Assembly (NCBI GenBank): GCA_017161655.1
Contig: JADFCV010000001.1
Coordinates: 1-64,000, forward strand
Direction: 5' to 3'
From: Candidatus Sumerlaeota bacterium
GTDB taxonomy: Bacteria; Sumerlaeota; Sumerlaeia; Sumerlaeales; Sumerlaeaceae
DNA: 64,000 nt
The notes beneath the pieces were generated by a model. The model made no database searches. It saw only the letters and a list, made by a program, of their open reading frames with translations, and was not told where the DNA came from. Positions 8,338 to 18,369 of this stretch are shown here, one piece after another. The position numbers and the translations under genes were made by a program. Each line of letters begins with the position of its first letter. The first letter of the stretch is position 1.

Positions 8338-8868
8338 CTTAACGCCTCTCGTGAAAAGAGTACCTGTTGATTCAGCTGGCCGAGCTCTGCCCGCCCAAAG
8401 CTGAACGCAGGCCGTGGCCAAGTACGTTTCTTCGGCCCTGGTTATTCGTTTTTTCCCAGGTGCGGAAATCGTACCGCCTAGTAATGCCCTCTACGGAGTT
8501 CGGGTAGGCGTGACGCCCAAAAGCTTAGTGTGCCAAAACTGTATCACGCAGCACCAATAGCCCCGCTCAGTTCAAAAAGTCGTAGGGTCAGGTGCAGCTT
8601 TTTCTTGCTGCCGACTACGTCGTGATCAGTTGCAACGTGCCATCTGTGCGGCTTGCAACTGTTGTCGGGTATTCGGCGTGACGCACTAACACCGTACTTC
8701 CGCCCCCGAGTGTTTCATATGGGAACACATCAAAAACTCGGTTTCTATTCCCTGTTTTTCGAATGATTGATAAAATTGCACTTAAGACCATCTAAACGAA
8801 GCGGCATCCGCTTTGCATTCCTGCGTCTCAGAAACATTTAGCACATTTTGGTAAGGAGGTTCACTCAC
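8338..8868. other. Divergent intergenic region, rplY/groES
   Basis: 531 bases without a convincing ORF. It should hold the promoters of rplY (minus) and groESL (plus). Visible elements are a 9-bp dyad at 8627-8661 and an A/T-rich stretch near 8760-8790. A full CIRCE operator (the usual HrcA site before groES) was looked for and is not present. No tRNA or known RNA was recognised. Confidence 0.6.
8627..8661. repeat. 9-bp perfect dyad upstream of groES
   Basis: CAGTTGCAA, 17 bases, then TTGCAACTG: a perfect inverted repeat about 210 bases before the groES start. It has no T-run, so it is more like an operator or a small hairpin than a terminator. Its function is unknown. Confidence 0.4.
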
Positions 8869-9165
8869 ATGCCGGTTCGTCCGCTGCATGACCGTGTGCT
8901 AGTAAAGCGCGCGGAAGAAGTAGAGCAGAAATCAGCTGCGGGAATTATCATCCCAGATACGGCAAAAGAGAAGCCGCAGCGGGGAACAGTGGTCGCTGTC
9001 GGAGAAGGCAAAAAAGACGATAGCGGCAAACGGATCCCGCTGGATGTGAAGGTGGGTGACGAAGTTCTGTTCGGCAAATACGCCGGAACAGAGGTCAAGA
9101 TTGACGGTGAAGAATACCTCATCATGCACGAGAGCGACATTCTTGCCATTATTGAGAAAAAGTAA
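8869..9165 (+). CDS. groES: Co-chaperonin GroES
   Basis: 98 residues from ATG 8869, with a strong AAGGAGG site upstream; the track's extra seven residues are dropped. [17 protein letters not shown], then [18 protein letters not shown] (the mobile loop that docks onto GroEL), and the [16 protein letters not shown] end are all standard. GroES caps the GroEL ring and encloses the folding chamber. groEL follows after 59 bases with its own ribosome site, giving the normal bicistronic operon. Heat-shock control is expected from the family, but no CIRCE operator is visible upstream. Confidence 0.97.
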   Translation: MPVRPLHDRVLVKRAEEVEQKSAAGIIIPDTAKEKPQRGTVVAVGEGKKDDSGKRIPLDVKVGDEVLFGKYAGTEVKIDGEEYLIMHESDILAIIEKK

Positions 9166-9206
9166 AGATCGCGTCTCGTGCTCAAGCTAACAATTTAAAA
9201 CCTTGA

Positions 9207-10847
<1,641 letters not shown>

Positions 10848-10894
10848 TCCCTCATTGTCGGCGCGTTACGCTCAGTTTTCGCACCGCAAAAGCG

Positions 10895-10936
10895 GAGCTC
10901 CAGTTCGAAGCCTCGAACTGGAGCTCTTTTCTTTTG
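10895..10936 (+). terminator. Intrinsic terminator of groESL
   Basis: A perfect 14-bp stem (GAGCTCCAGTTCGA / TCGAACTGGAGCTC) with an AGCC loop is followed directly by TTTTCTTTTG. It is a textbook Rho-independent terminator 47 bases after the groEL stop. Confidence 0.92.
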
Positions 10937-11068
10937 CTTGGTTCTGCTTTCCATTGAAAGAGTCTTGACGGTTGCTTCGGAAAAAACGTCCTCCTGAAAA
11001 ACTCCTCCATGATTTTTTTGCGCAATTCATTATAGGAATAAATAAACTCTTACGCGGGAGGGTGCGCT

Positions 11069-13627
11069 TTGCGACCTCTGCCAGCATTCAAGCGTCCGAC
11101 GTTATCCACCCTAGCAGTGGGGAAGCAAAACTCACGCGGGTTCCAGCTTTTCGTCTTAATGGTGCTACTTATGACTGGAGTGACAAGCATGAGCCTGTCC
11201 GCGCAGCAACTCGCTTATGACATCGTCATTGTCGGAGGGTCATTCAGTGCACCGGCCGCAGCTTTGGCTGCATCGCGGACAAATCCCAATGCTCAGATTC
11301 TTTTAGTGGAGCCAACGGATTGGCTCGGCGGACAAGCTACGTCCCAGGGTGTTGCAGCCATAGATAATGCGTGGCATGATCCAGGCGCCACTCTGATGCG
11401 CACTCAGCCCACTCTCTATTATCCGGCAGACTACCTCGATTTTCTCAATCGCCTGAAGAATGTTCCTCCTGAAGCTCCAGGCGAGGGTTTCGCGCCCAAT
11501 GGTTCCTGCTGGGTCTCGCGCGAAGCCTTCGATCCCCGCACGGCCGTCTGGGTTCTCGACCAAATGCTGGCAGAAACAACAAACGTCACCGTCATGCGGA
11601 TGACAGTGGTGAAACGCGTACAAACGGCCCCTGTTTCGGATGATTTCGGGAATGCCCTGCGAATCACTAGTATGACCCTTATTCAGAGAACCCCAAAGCC
11701 AGGCTATCAGCCACACTCAAAGCTTCTCTCTCAGGAGATTACAGATTGGTATTCACCCAGTGAATCATCGGATTTTTCGAAATCACTGTACGACGTCATT
11801 CCTCGTGATCCGCAAAAGGGGTTTGTGGTCATTGATGCATCCGAAACAGGCGATGTGATCGTGCTTTCAGGGGCAGTTTATACAGTGGGGCGCGAACAGA
11901 CGACCGAAGAAATGGCGGAGGACGGAACACCCCCAGCCTGCAACGAAACTGGGAGCCAGGCAACGGTCTTTCCCTTCTGCATGACGGACAATCCAACAAC
12001 TCACTCAGAGGATGAACTAAAATCACCGTGGCCAGACTTTGACAGCTATTATGCCACCCAAAGCTCAACCTACTTCTCGTTCGGATCCTACACGTACAAC
12101 CGTATTTGGACCTATCGCCGCCTGAAAAACACAGGACCGCTTTGGAGCTTCGACAGCGTGAACCTCGGCGACGTCTCGATGCAAAACTGGTATCCCGGCA
12201 ACGACTATCCTTACGGATCAATCTACAAAACGAAGAGCCAATGCGCTGCGGAGGCCGCCAATTGGCAGGGCGGTTTAGACCTTACCCACGTTGCCCAGGC
12301 CGAAAAACACGCAGTGGCCTGGTACTTCTATATGAAAGAGCGCCGGACGACAACTTGGGATACACGCATGCCCCACGGCACAACGGATCCGCTCAACATG
12401 ATGGGGACAGGCCACGGACTCTCCAAGTTCCCCTATATTCGGTGCTGCCGCCGCATTATCGGTCTGGACAATTTCCGTCTCACAAGCCGGTACCTGGTGA
12501 ACACGGCTGCGGCAAATTACAACGGTGGCACGTCGTGGCGTTTCTACGATTCTGTCGGCATCGGTAACTATGCGGTCGATGTTCATCCGACAAAGAATAG
12601 CAGTGGAATTTCGCCCTCGTTCAGCAAGGCCGCTCCATTTTACATCCCTTATCGCGCTTTAGGTTCCACAAACGTGAGGAATTTGCTCGCGGGCGGTAAA
12701 GGCATTGCTACCACCTACATCACAAACGCATGTTATCGTCTGCATCCCATCGAGTGGGTCATCGGGAGCGCAGGCGGCACCGCAGCCGGTATGATGAGCG
12801 CGCAGGGGCTATCGAACCTTGATTTGCTCGACACGCCGACTCTGCGTCAGCTGCAAGCCAACGTCCGCACAAACTCGCCTATTCATTGGGCTGCATTCGA
12901 CTCCGATCCGTATCCTCGAAACAATGGCGATCTCATTGTGAACAACCTGAATCCTATTCAGGACGGAGTCCCATTCCGCGTGGAAGTTTATCATCATCGC
13001 GCCGTTCGGGCAAAAGTTTACATAGATGGTAATTTTGTTGGGGAGACGACAACAAAGGCGAATGGGCGCTTAGTTCTCAACAATGTGCTTGCACCGTCTT
13101 CTGCGGTTTCCTTCGTGGCTTATTGCTATGATGCCGCTGGAAATTTGCTCGACACCATCATCCTGGGGCCTGACTCCACTGATTTCTCAATCGTGGACGA
13201 CAGCGACCCGCAGCGCTTCAGCTTGTCGGGCTCATGGACAACGGGGACAGCCCAGCCAAATAAGTACGGAACCTCGTACCGCTACTCCTGGGGATACAAC
13301 CAGCCAAGTACCGCCACGTGGAAGCTTTACATTCCTATCCCCGGTATTTACGAACTGTACCTCTGGTACCCCGAGTCCTCGAACCGCGCTACGGACGCAC
13401 CTTTTACAGTCTACCATGCACAAGGCACGACAACGATACGTGTTAATCAGCAGATCAACGGCGGCCGGTGGGTTCTGCTTGGGCAATTCCGCTTCCGTGG
13501 GGACGGCACGGACAAAGTGGTCTTGAGTAACGCCATCAGCGATACATCAAAACTCGTCGTAGCAGATGCCGTGAAGACCGTATTTGTAGACGTGCCAGCG
13601 CGGGTAAGCCATTGGGAGCTTGAATAA
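11069..13627 (+). CDS. Secreted FAD-dependent oxidoreductase with golvesin-like domain
   Basis: 852 residues. It starts at TTG 11069 behind GGGAGG; the signal peptide is long, with the hydrophobic core near residues 28-45 (FVLMVLLMTGVTSM) ending SLSAQQ. The Rossmann motif DIVIVGGSFSAPAAALAA and LLVEPTDWLGGQ place it in the FAD_oxidored group. A second family motif lies near 540-590 (FYIPYRALGS.NVRNLLAGG and GSAGGTAAGMMSAQG). The last ~140 residues (YSWGYNQPSTATWKLYIP, YELYLWYPES) resemble the golvesin/xanthan-lyase type beta domain found on surface proteins. Substrate and electron acceptor are unknown. The tail VPARVSHWELE matches that of the protein at 155. It is monocistronic. Confidence 0.85.
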   Translation: MRPLPAFKRPTLSTLAVGKQNSRGFQLFVLMVLLMTGVTSMSLSAQQLAYDIVIVGGSFSAPAAALAASRTNPNAQILLVEPTDWLGGQATSQGVAAIDNAWHDPGATLMRTQPTLYYPADYLDFLNRLKNVPPEAPGEGFAPNGSCWVSREAFDPRTAVWVLDQMLAETTNVTVMRMTVVKRVQTAPVSDDFGNALRITSMTLIQRTPKPGYQPHSKLLSQEITDWYSPSESSDFSKSLYDVIPRDPQKGFVVIDASETGDVIVLSGAVYTVGREQTTEEMAEDGTPPACNETGSQATVFPFCMTDNPTTHSEDELKSPWPDFDSYYATQSSTYFSFGSYTYNRIWTYRRLKNTGPLWSFDSVNLGDVSMQNWYPGNDYPYGSIYKTKSQCAAEAANWQGGLDLTHVAQAEKHAVAWYFYMKERRTTTWDTRMPHGTTDPLNMMGTGHGLSKFPYIRCCRRIIGLDNFRLTSRYLVNTAAANYNGGTSWRFYDSVGIGNYAVDVHPTKNSSGISPSFSKAAPFYIPYRALGSTNVRNLLAGGKGIATTYITNACYRLHPIEWVIGSAGGTAAGMMSAQGLSNLDLLDTPTLRQLQANVRTNSPIHWAAFDSDPYPRNNGDLIVNNLNPIQDGVPFRVEVYHHRAVRAKVYIDGNFVGETTTKANGRLVLNNVLAPSSAVSFVAYCYDAAGNLLDTIILGPDSTDFSIVDDSDPQRFSLSGSWTTGTAQPNKYGTSYRYSWGYNQPSTATWKLYIPIPGIYELYLWYPESSNRATDAPFTVYHAQGTTTIRVNQQINGGRWVLLGQFRFRGDGTDKVVLSNAISDTSKLVVADAVKTVFVDVPARVSHWELE

Positions 13628-13784
13628 GGCTAGTTTAGTTATGTGCGAGCTCGTGCACACTGGCACTGGCTTTTGCTGTCTGATCGAAGGCAACTCAGTC
13701 ATGCTCAGGAAACAAGCAGGCAGTCTCCATTCCGCAAGAGCATGAAAGGTGGACTCTCTCAGTGACGACAGTCCCAGTTTTGTG

Positions 13785-14765
13785 CTATTCGACGTCGCCG
13801 ATGCACTTATCGTAGAACTCGACGATTTGATCGCGTTTTTCCCCGGCACGCCAAGCGATTGCGGCACGAGGATGTTGGTTGAACTGGCCAGTAATCATGT
13901 ATGGGGGAGACGGCCCCCAGTCGAGCTCCTTCGACAGCGGCACAAAGTACTTTTCCAAGAGTTGCCAAACCGGCCGAATCTTAAATTTTGGATTGCGGAG
14001 GAAGCCCAGCAATAATTCCATCGGGCAGTTTCCTGCGCCCCGCCCGAGACCTGCCATGGTGGCGTCAAGACGATTCGCGCCCGCAATGATGGCCTCGATC
14101 GTGTTCGCAAAAGCTAGCTGCTGATTATTGTGAGCGTGGATACCGACTTCTTTGCCTGTTCCTTCGAGTGCCTTGCGGTAACGATCAACAAGCATGCGCA
14201 CCTGTTCCGTATAAAGAGAGCCGTAGCTATCGACAACAACGACGGTTGAAACCGGTGTCTCTGCGAGAATTTCGAGAGCCTGGTCAATCTCTGCATCCTT
14301 CACGACGGAAATAGCCATGATGTTGCACGTTGTCTCGTAGCCTTTGTCGTGGGCGTCCTTGATCATGTCCACCGCTTCTGCAAGCTGATGCACGTAGCAG
14401 GCCACGCGGATCATGTCGAGTACGCTCTTCTCTTTTGGCAGAATATCCGTCTTATAGTCGGTCTTCCCGGCGTCAGCCATGGCGGCAAGTTTCAGAGGTG
14501 TGTTGTTCTCGCCGACGATTCGACGAATATCGTCCTCGTCACAATACTTCCAGGCCCCATAGCTATCTTGAGCAAAAATGCGTTTCGACGCCTTGTAGCC
14601 GATCTCCATGTAGTCGATCCCGGCTTCCACGCAGGTTTGATAAACTGCGCGCACCATCGCGTCGTCGAATTGGTGATTGTTCATGAGACCACCGTCGCGG
14701 ATCGTACAATCAAGCACCTTAATCTCCGGACGGTATGTAATCCAAGGGGCCTTTTCGTGTGACAT
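13785..14765 (-). CDS. DRE-TIM metallolyase/aldolase domain protein
   Basis: 326 residues from the ATG at 14765, which follows GGAGCAAAATC; the track adds 24 unlikely residues. LDCTIRDGGLMNNH is the DRE-TIM active-site strand (the 'RD' pair), HAHNNQQLAFAN supplies the His-x-His metal ligands, and GLGRGAGNCPMELLLG closes the barrel. The family includes HMG-CoA lyase, 4-hydroxy-2-oxovalerate aldolase and alpha-isopropylmalate/homocitrate synthases, all making or breaking C-C bonds next to a carbonyl with a divalent metal. This shorter 'aldolase catalytic domain' branch is usually unassigned and often lies near sugar-modification genes. The DUF5009 gene lies upstream on the same strand, 118 bases away. 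Confidence 0.85.
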   Translation of the reverse strand: MSHEKAPWITYRPEIKVLDCTIRDGGLMNNHQFDDAMVRAVYQTCVEAGIDYMEIGYKASKRIFAQDSYGAWKYCDEDDIRRIVGENNTPLKLAAMADAGKTDYKTDILPKEKSVLDMIRVACYVHQLAEAVDMIKDAHDKGYETTCNIMAISVVKDAEIDQALEILAETPVSTVVVVDSYGSLYTEQVRMLVDRYRKALEGTGKEVGIHAHNNQQLAFANTIEAIIAGANRLDATMAGLGRGAGNCPMELLLGFLRNPKFKIRPVWQLLEKYFVPLSKELDWGPSPPYMITGQFNQHPRAAIAWRAGEKRDQIVEFYDKCIGDVE

Positions 14766-14883
14766 AAGATTTTGCTCCGTTCTCGCCTTTGCTGCAAGGC
14801 ATCGGGTTTGAATGCAACAATATGAACGGCTGCGCATTTTATGCGCAATAGCCTTCTCCTGCGCTTAATCTATCCCGACGAAT

Positions 14884-16311
14884 TCATGTTCTCCAATAAA
14901 TCTTCAAGCGCGTGAACTGGGCAACGACCCACGCCAACAGCAAGGTGAGAAGAAAACCCCGAAGCGTACCGAGCCACGGACCTGGCGTGATTTTTTCCAA
15001 GACTGGCCCCACTCCAGTCAGATTGAGTACCGGCTCGATTAAGTTTCCCATTCCTACGTAGGCAATCATGGGATTCTGGCCATTCGCCACAAGCAGATGT
15101 GTGCCAAAGCGCACTTTCCATAGATCGAGCAGAATCGTGAATGTGACAACGAGGAAAAGGGCGAGCCCTGTCGTCACAAAGAAATAGCTCATCGTATTAG
15201 GGTCTTTCTTAATCCCACCTTCGTAAGGCTCAAAGGCCAGACCGAGAAGCAGCCAGTAGGTTCCCCATCGTATCAGGGTTCGCAAAAACCTTTCTGTCTC
15301 GCAACCCGGAGTGCGGACAATCCATAGAGCAGCAATCGTTAGCACCACACTTGCTACGACTGTTGCGCCAATCCACCGTCCTTTGAGTCCTACGAGCTCG
15401 ACGAGAGTCAGCAGAACGCCGATGCCTGCCAACAGAGCGTAACGGTTTCGGGACCAGGTCAGTTTCTCGTTTTCTCCCTTTTGCCGTAGCCACTCGAGCA
15501 TGAAATCCCCCGCGATACTTCCCGGGATGACAATAAAGAGATAATGGGTGTAATCTAGGTGCCAGACTTTCGGCACAGACACGAGATCGCTGATCCATTT
15601 GACCCACCCTTCAGATCCTCCCGCCAAACGGTGAGCCAGAACAAAACCCAGTATGCCAAGTCTCAACAAGTGGTTCGTCCGTGTGAAAATCCATGCAAGC
15701 GAACCGAAGACAGCCGACACCGTGAGAAGCATCAGAATGATGTTTGAGCGATAAAGGCTAAAACTCGCTGGTTCGCTTTTGTACTGAAAACGGCTCACGA
15801 GCCAGATGGCTGCGCCCCATCCAAACACGCGGATCGCCCAATGCCAGGCTTTTGGAAGAGATTCTGGCAGGCGCATCATCATCGGAAAGAGGAGGCCAAA
15901 GCCCACCAACGCGTACACCCATCGCAGCCAGTCCGGGTCCGTCTTGAGGTTGAACGGCGAGAAATGGGGCTGATAAATGGCAAAGACGAACAACAGAAAC
16001 CCGCGCTTGAAAACTATTCCCATAGCCTGAATCTGTGAGAGTCCTTTTTCCATCCGACGCTGAAGGGCAAAGGGGATTGCTGCACCGAGGCAGAAGAGGA
16101 AAAAAGGAAACACCAGATCCACCCACGTGATCCCTGGGATCGATGGGTCAAATTTGTGATTTGGCGGCGGAACCTGGCAGTGGTACATCCAGGATGGGAG
16201 GATGCCATACGGCACGGCCCCCGACAGAACCATTGTGAGGATTGCAAATCCGCGCAGGGCATCAAGTGCAGCGAAGCGCGCAACGGGTTTCGAGAGGGAT
16301 GGAGCTGTCAT
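14884..16311 (-). CDS. DUF5009/HGSNAT-like membrane acyltransferase
   Basis: 475 residues with about ten to twelve membrane helices. The N-terminus ALDALRGFAILTMVLSG and GITWVDLVFPFFLFCLGAAIPF are the hallmarks of the heparan-alpha-glucosaminide N-acetyltransferase/NagX group, also called DUF5009 (COG4299). Members are thought to carry an acetyl group from cytosolic acetyl-CoA across the membrane onto an amino sugar or glycan. The C-terminal NGQNPMIAYVGMGNLIEPVL is also family-typical. It is likely an inner-membrane protein modifying envelope or imported sugars. The substrate is not evident from neighbours, which are an aldolase-like gene downstream and a divergent aminotransferase. Confidence 0.87.
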   Translation of the reverse strand: MTAPSLSKPVARFAALDALRGFAILTMVLSGAVPYGILPSWMYHCQVPPPNHKFDPSIPGITWVDLVFPFFLFCLGAAIPFALQRRMEKGLSQIQAMGIVFKRGFLLFVFAIYQPHFSPFNLKTDPDWLRWVYALVGFGLLFPMMMRLPESLPKAWHWAIRVFGWGAAIWLVSRFQYKSEPASFSLYRSNIILMLLTVSAVFGSLAWIFTRTNHLLRLGILGFVLAHRLAGGSEGWVKWISDLVSVPKVWHLDYTHYLFIVIPGSIAGDFMLEWLRQKGENEKLTWSRNRYALLAGIGVLLTLVELVGLKGRWIGATVVASVVLTIAALWIVRTPGCETERFLRTLIRWGTYWLLLGLAFEPYEGGIKKDPNTMSYFFVTTGLALFLVVTFTILLDLWKVRFGTHLLVANGQNPMIAYVGMGNLIEPVLNLTGVGPVLEKITPGPWLGTLRGFLLTLLLAWVVAQFTRLKIYWRT

Positions 16312-16574
16312 AACGAACCTAAATGGATCTACGACAACATTCTTGTTTCAAGCCCCAATTTTTCTTTGTAGAAACTGCTCCGCTTATCAACTTTCAGGTC
16401 TTCTTCCACCCATAATGCTGAACCGCTACCCCTCTGTTTCTTCCTGTCGCCTGGCGTCCAAGCTTTCGTCGGGATTGCGCGAAGTCCGCGTGCGAGTGCC
16501 CATGCTTTGTCTTGCTTTCGCCTTTTTGCCGTCTCCACCATGCCGACAAGATCAAGTTTGCAGAAGGTGACGCA

Positions 16575-17699
16575 ATGTCGGAGAGAAACTATCCTCTAGC
16601 TGATCGCGTGGCAAATCTCGATGCGAGCGGCATCCGTAAGGTGTTTGATCTCGCCGCGACCATGAAAGATCCGATAAACTTGTCGATTGGTCAGCCTGAT
16701 TTCGATGTTCCAGACCCAATCAAGGAAGCCGCTATTGAGGCTATCCGCCGGGGGCAAAACAAGTACACACAAACACAGGGCATCGCTGAGTTACGAGAAG
16801 CCATCGCCGCCGATTTACGCCGGGAATTTGGCTGGTCTGAGGTGCCCCCTATTCTCGTCACAAGCGGAGTATCTGGTGCTCTCATGCTTGCGTTCTTTGT
16901 CCTCGTCAATCCAGGCGATGAAGTGATCATCCTGGATCCCTATTTTGTCATGTATCTCCATCAGGTACGGCTTGCGGGTGGCGTGCCGATACTGATCGAC
17001 ACGTATCCAGATTTTCGGCCACCCCTTGACAAGATTGAAGCCGCGATCACACCGCGCACAAAACTTTTGGTGGTGAACAGTCCCGGGAATCCCAGCGGAG
17101 CAATCTATACGCGAGAAGAACTCGAGGCCATCGCAGACATCGCGCGCAGGCATAATCTTCTCGTGATTTCTGACGAGATTTACAATTTGTTCTGCTACGA
17201 CGCTCCTTTTGTGAGTCTTGCCGAACTTTATGAGAACACAATTCTCATGCGCGGTTTTTCGAAGAGCTACGCCATGACGGGATGGCGCATGGCTTATGTC
17301 ACCGGGCCTAAACCGATCATCGACAAGATGACCACCTTGCAACAGTACAGTTTCGTTTGTGCTCCAAGCATGGCCCAGGCCGCAGGACCGGTAGCTTTGC
17401 GCACCGATATGTCCGAACAGGTCGCTGCGTACAAACGTAAGCGCGACATGGTGTACGAAGCGCTGTGCGACACGTTTGGACTCGTCAAGCCTGCAGGAGC
17501 CTTCTATGCCTTCGTTCCTGCTCCAAAGGGAATGACAGCGACAGAGTTTGTAACCAAGGCCATCCAGAACAACGTTCTTGTCATTCCTGGGAATGTCTTC
17601 TCAGAGCGCGACACACATTTTCGAATCTCCTATGCCACAGCAGATGAAAAGCTCGCTCAAGGACTGGAGATCCTTAACAAGTTAGCGAAGTCGCTCTGA
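16575..17699 (+). CDS. PLP-dependent aminotransferase, class I/II
   Basis: 374 residues from ATG 16575, preceded by AGAAGGTGA; the 21 upstream residues of the track are not family-like. Motifs in order: INLSIGQPDFDVP, YTQTQGIAELREAI, NSPGNPSGAIY (binding the PLP ring), VISDEIYNLFCYD, and the Schiff-base Lys in RGFSKSYAMTGWRMAY; an Arg near the end (HFRISYATADE) would hold the substrate carboxylate. It belongs to the aspartate-aminotransferase fold, gamma subgroup, a cytosolic enzyme exchanging amino and keto groups. Asp, aromatic or Ala specificity cannot be decided. The gene is monocistronic. Confidence 0.92.
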   Translation: MSERNYPLADRVANLDASGIRKVFDLAATMKDPINLSIGQPDFDVPDPIKEAAIEAIRRGQNKYTQTQGIAELREAIAADLRREFGWSEVPPILVTSGVSGALMLAFFVLVNPGDEVIILDPYFVMYLHQVRLAGGVPILIDTYPDFRPPLDKIEAAITPRTKLLVVNSPGNPSGAIYTREELEAIADIARRHNLLVISDEIYNLFCYDAPFVSLAELYENTILMRGFSKSYAMTGWRMAYVTGPKPIIDKMTTLQQYSFVCAPSMAQAAGPVALRTDMSEQVAAYKRKRDMVYEALCDTFGLVKPAGAFYAFVPAPKGMTATEFVTKAIQNNVLVIPGNVFSERDTHFRISYATADEKLAQGLEILNKLAKSL

Positions 17700-17853
17700 G
17701 TGGTGAGTTTGACCGCCGTGGGGGCATCCACCGCTCAGGTTCTGGGGCCATCGACAACGATAGTTTTCTTTGCGGCACCGAGACTAGCAATCACGCATCT
17801 GCGGACTCATCACAACCTCGTTGGTGTTCGCAGCGCGGGAATGAAGTGTGCGA

Positions 17854-18279
17854 TTATGGCTCAGGCTCATCAGGTGGGGTCTGAGCCTTTTCAGCTCTCA
17901 CGGTTTCATCGCTTGTGTCTGTCTTGTTTAGCTTGGCCTTTGCGCGCTTGGCTCGCTTGAGCTTCTGACGTCGGATTCGTTCGATTTTCAGCTCGTGCTC
18001 GCTCTTCTTGCCCAGGAGCATGGCCTCAATTTTCTCAGCCAGAATGCGTCGAGCAAAGAAACGATTCAAAGCTTGAGAACGCTCTCGCTGACACTTGACC
18101 TCTATTCCCGTCGGCAAGTGGCGGAGATAAACGCAGGTGGCCGTCTTATTGACATTCTGTCCCCCGTGTCCTCCGGAGCGGACGAACTTCTCCAGAAGGT
18201 CCTCCTCGCGGATTCCTAGCTGTGTCATCTTCGCGCGCAAAGCATTCTCTTTTTCCTCGCTAACGCCAAACTGCCCCAT
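17854..18279 (-). CDS. Short GGQ peptide-release factor-like protein (ArfB-like)
   Basis: About 141 residues from the ATG at 18279, with AGAGGG roughly ten bases upstream; an in-frame ATG at 18300 is less well supported, and the track start at 18471 would overlap the divergent gene. RSGGHGGQNVNKTATCVYLRH carries the GGQ motif that triggers peptidyl-tRNA hydrolysis, and the stop-codon-reading domain of RF1/RF2 is absent. A long basic C-terminal tail (RIRRQKLKRAKRAKAKLNK) resembles the ArfB (YaeJ) tail, which enters the empty mRNA channel of stalled ribosomes. The likely role is stop-codon-independent ribosome rescue; the family also includes uncharacterised 'release factor-like' proteins. Confidence 0.82.
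   Translation of the reverse strand: MGQFGVSEEKENALRAKMTQLGIREEDLLEKFVRSGGHGGQNVNKTATCVYLRHLPTGIEVKCQRERSQALNRFFARRILAEKIEAMLLGKKSEHELKIERIRRQKLKRAKRAKAKLNKTDTSDETVRAEKAQTPPDEPEP
17863..17890 (+). terminator. Putative terminator after the aminotransferase
   Basis: AGGCTCA and TGAGCCT form a 7-bp stem with a 12-base loop, followed by TTTTC on the plus strand. It sits inside the 3' end of the convergent release-factor-like gene, about 165 bases after the aminotransferase stop. It is modest in strength. Confidence 0.4.
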
Positions 18280-18369
18280 TGTCTGTGGTCCCTCTCTCAT
18301 GACCAGCGATTGGAAATCACTTGCCGACACAGATTCAAAACGAGAAAAGGTTAGTTGGGGTGATCCAGA

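Noticed and set aside
8835-8868. Possible CIRCE operator before groES
   Set aside because: Only one half (TTAGCAC) is present and the required inverted partner is missing.
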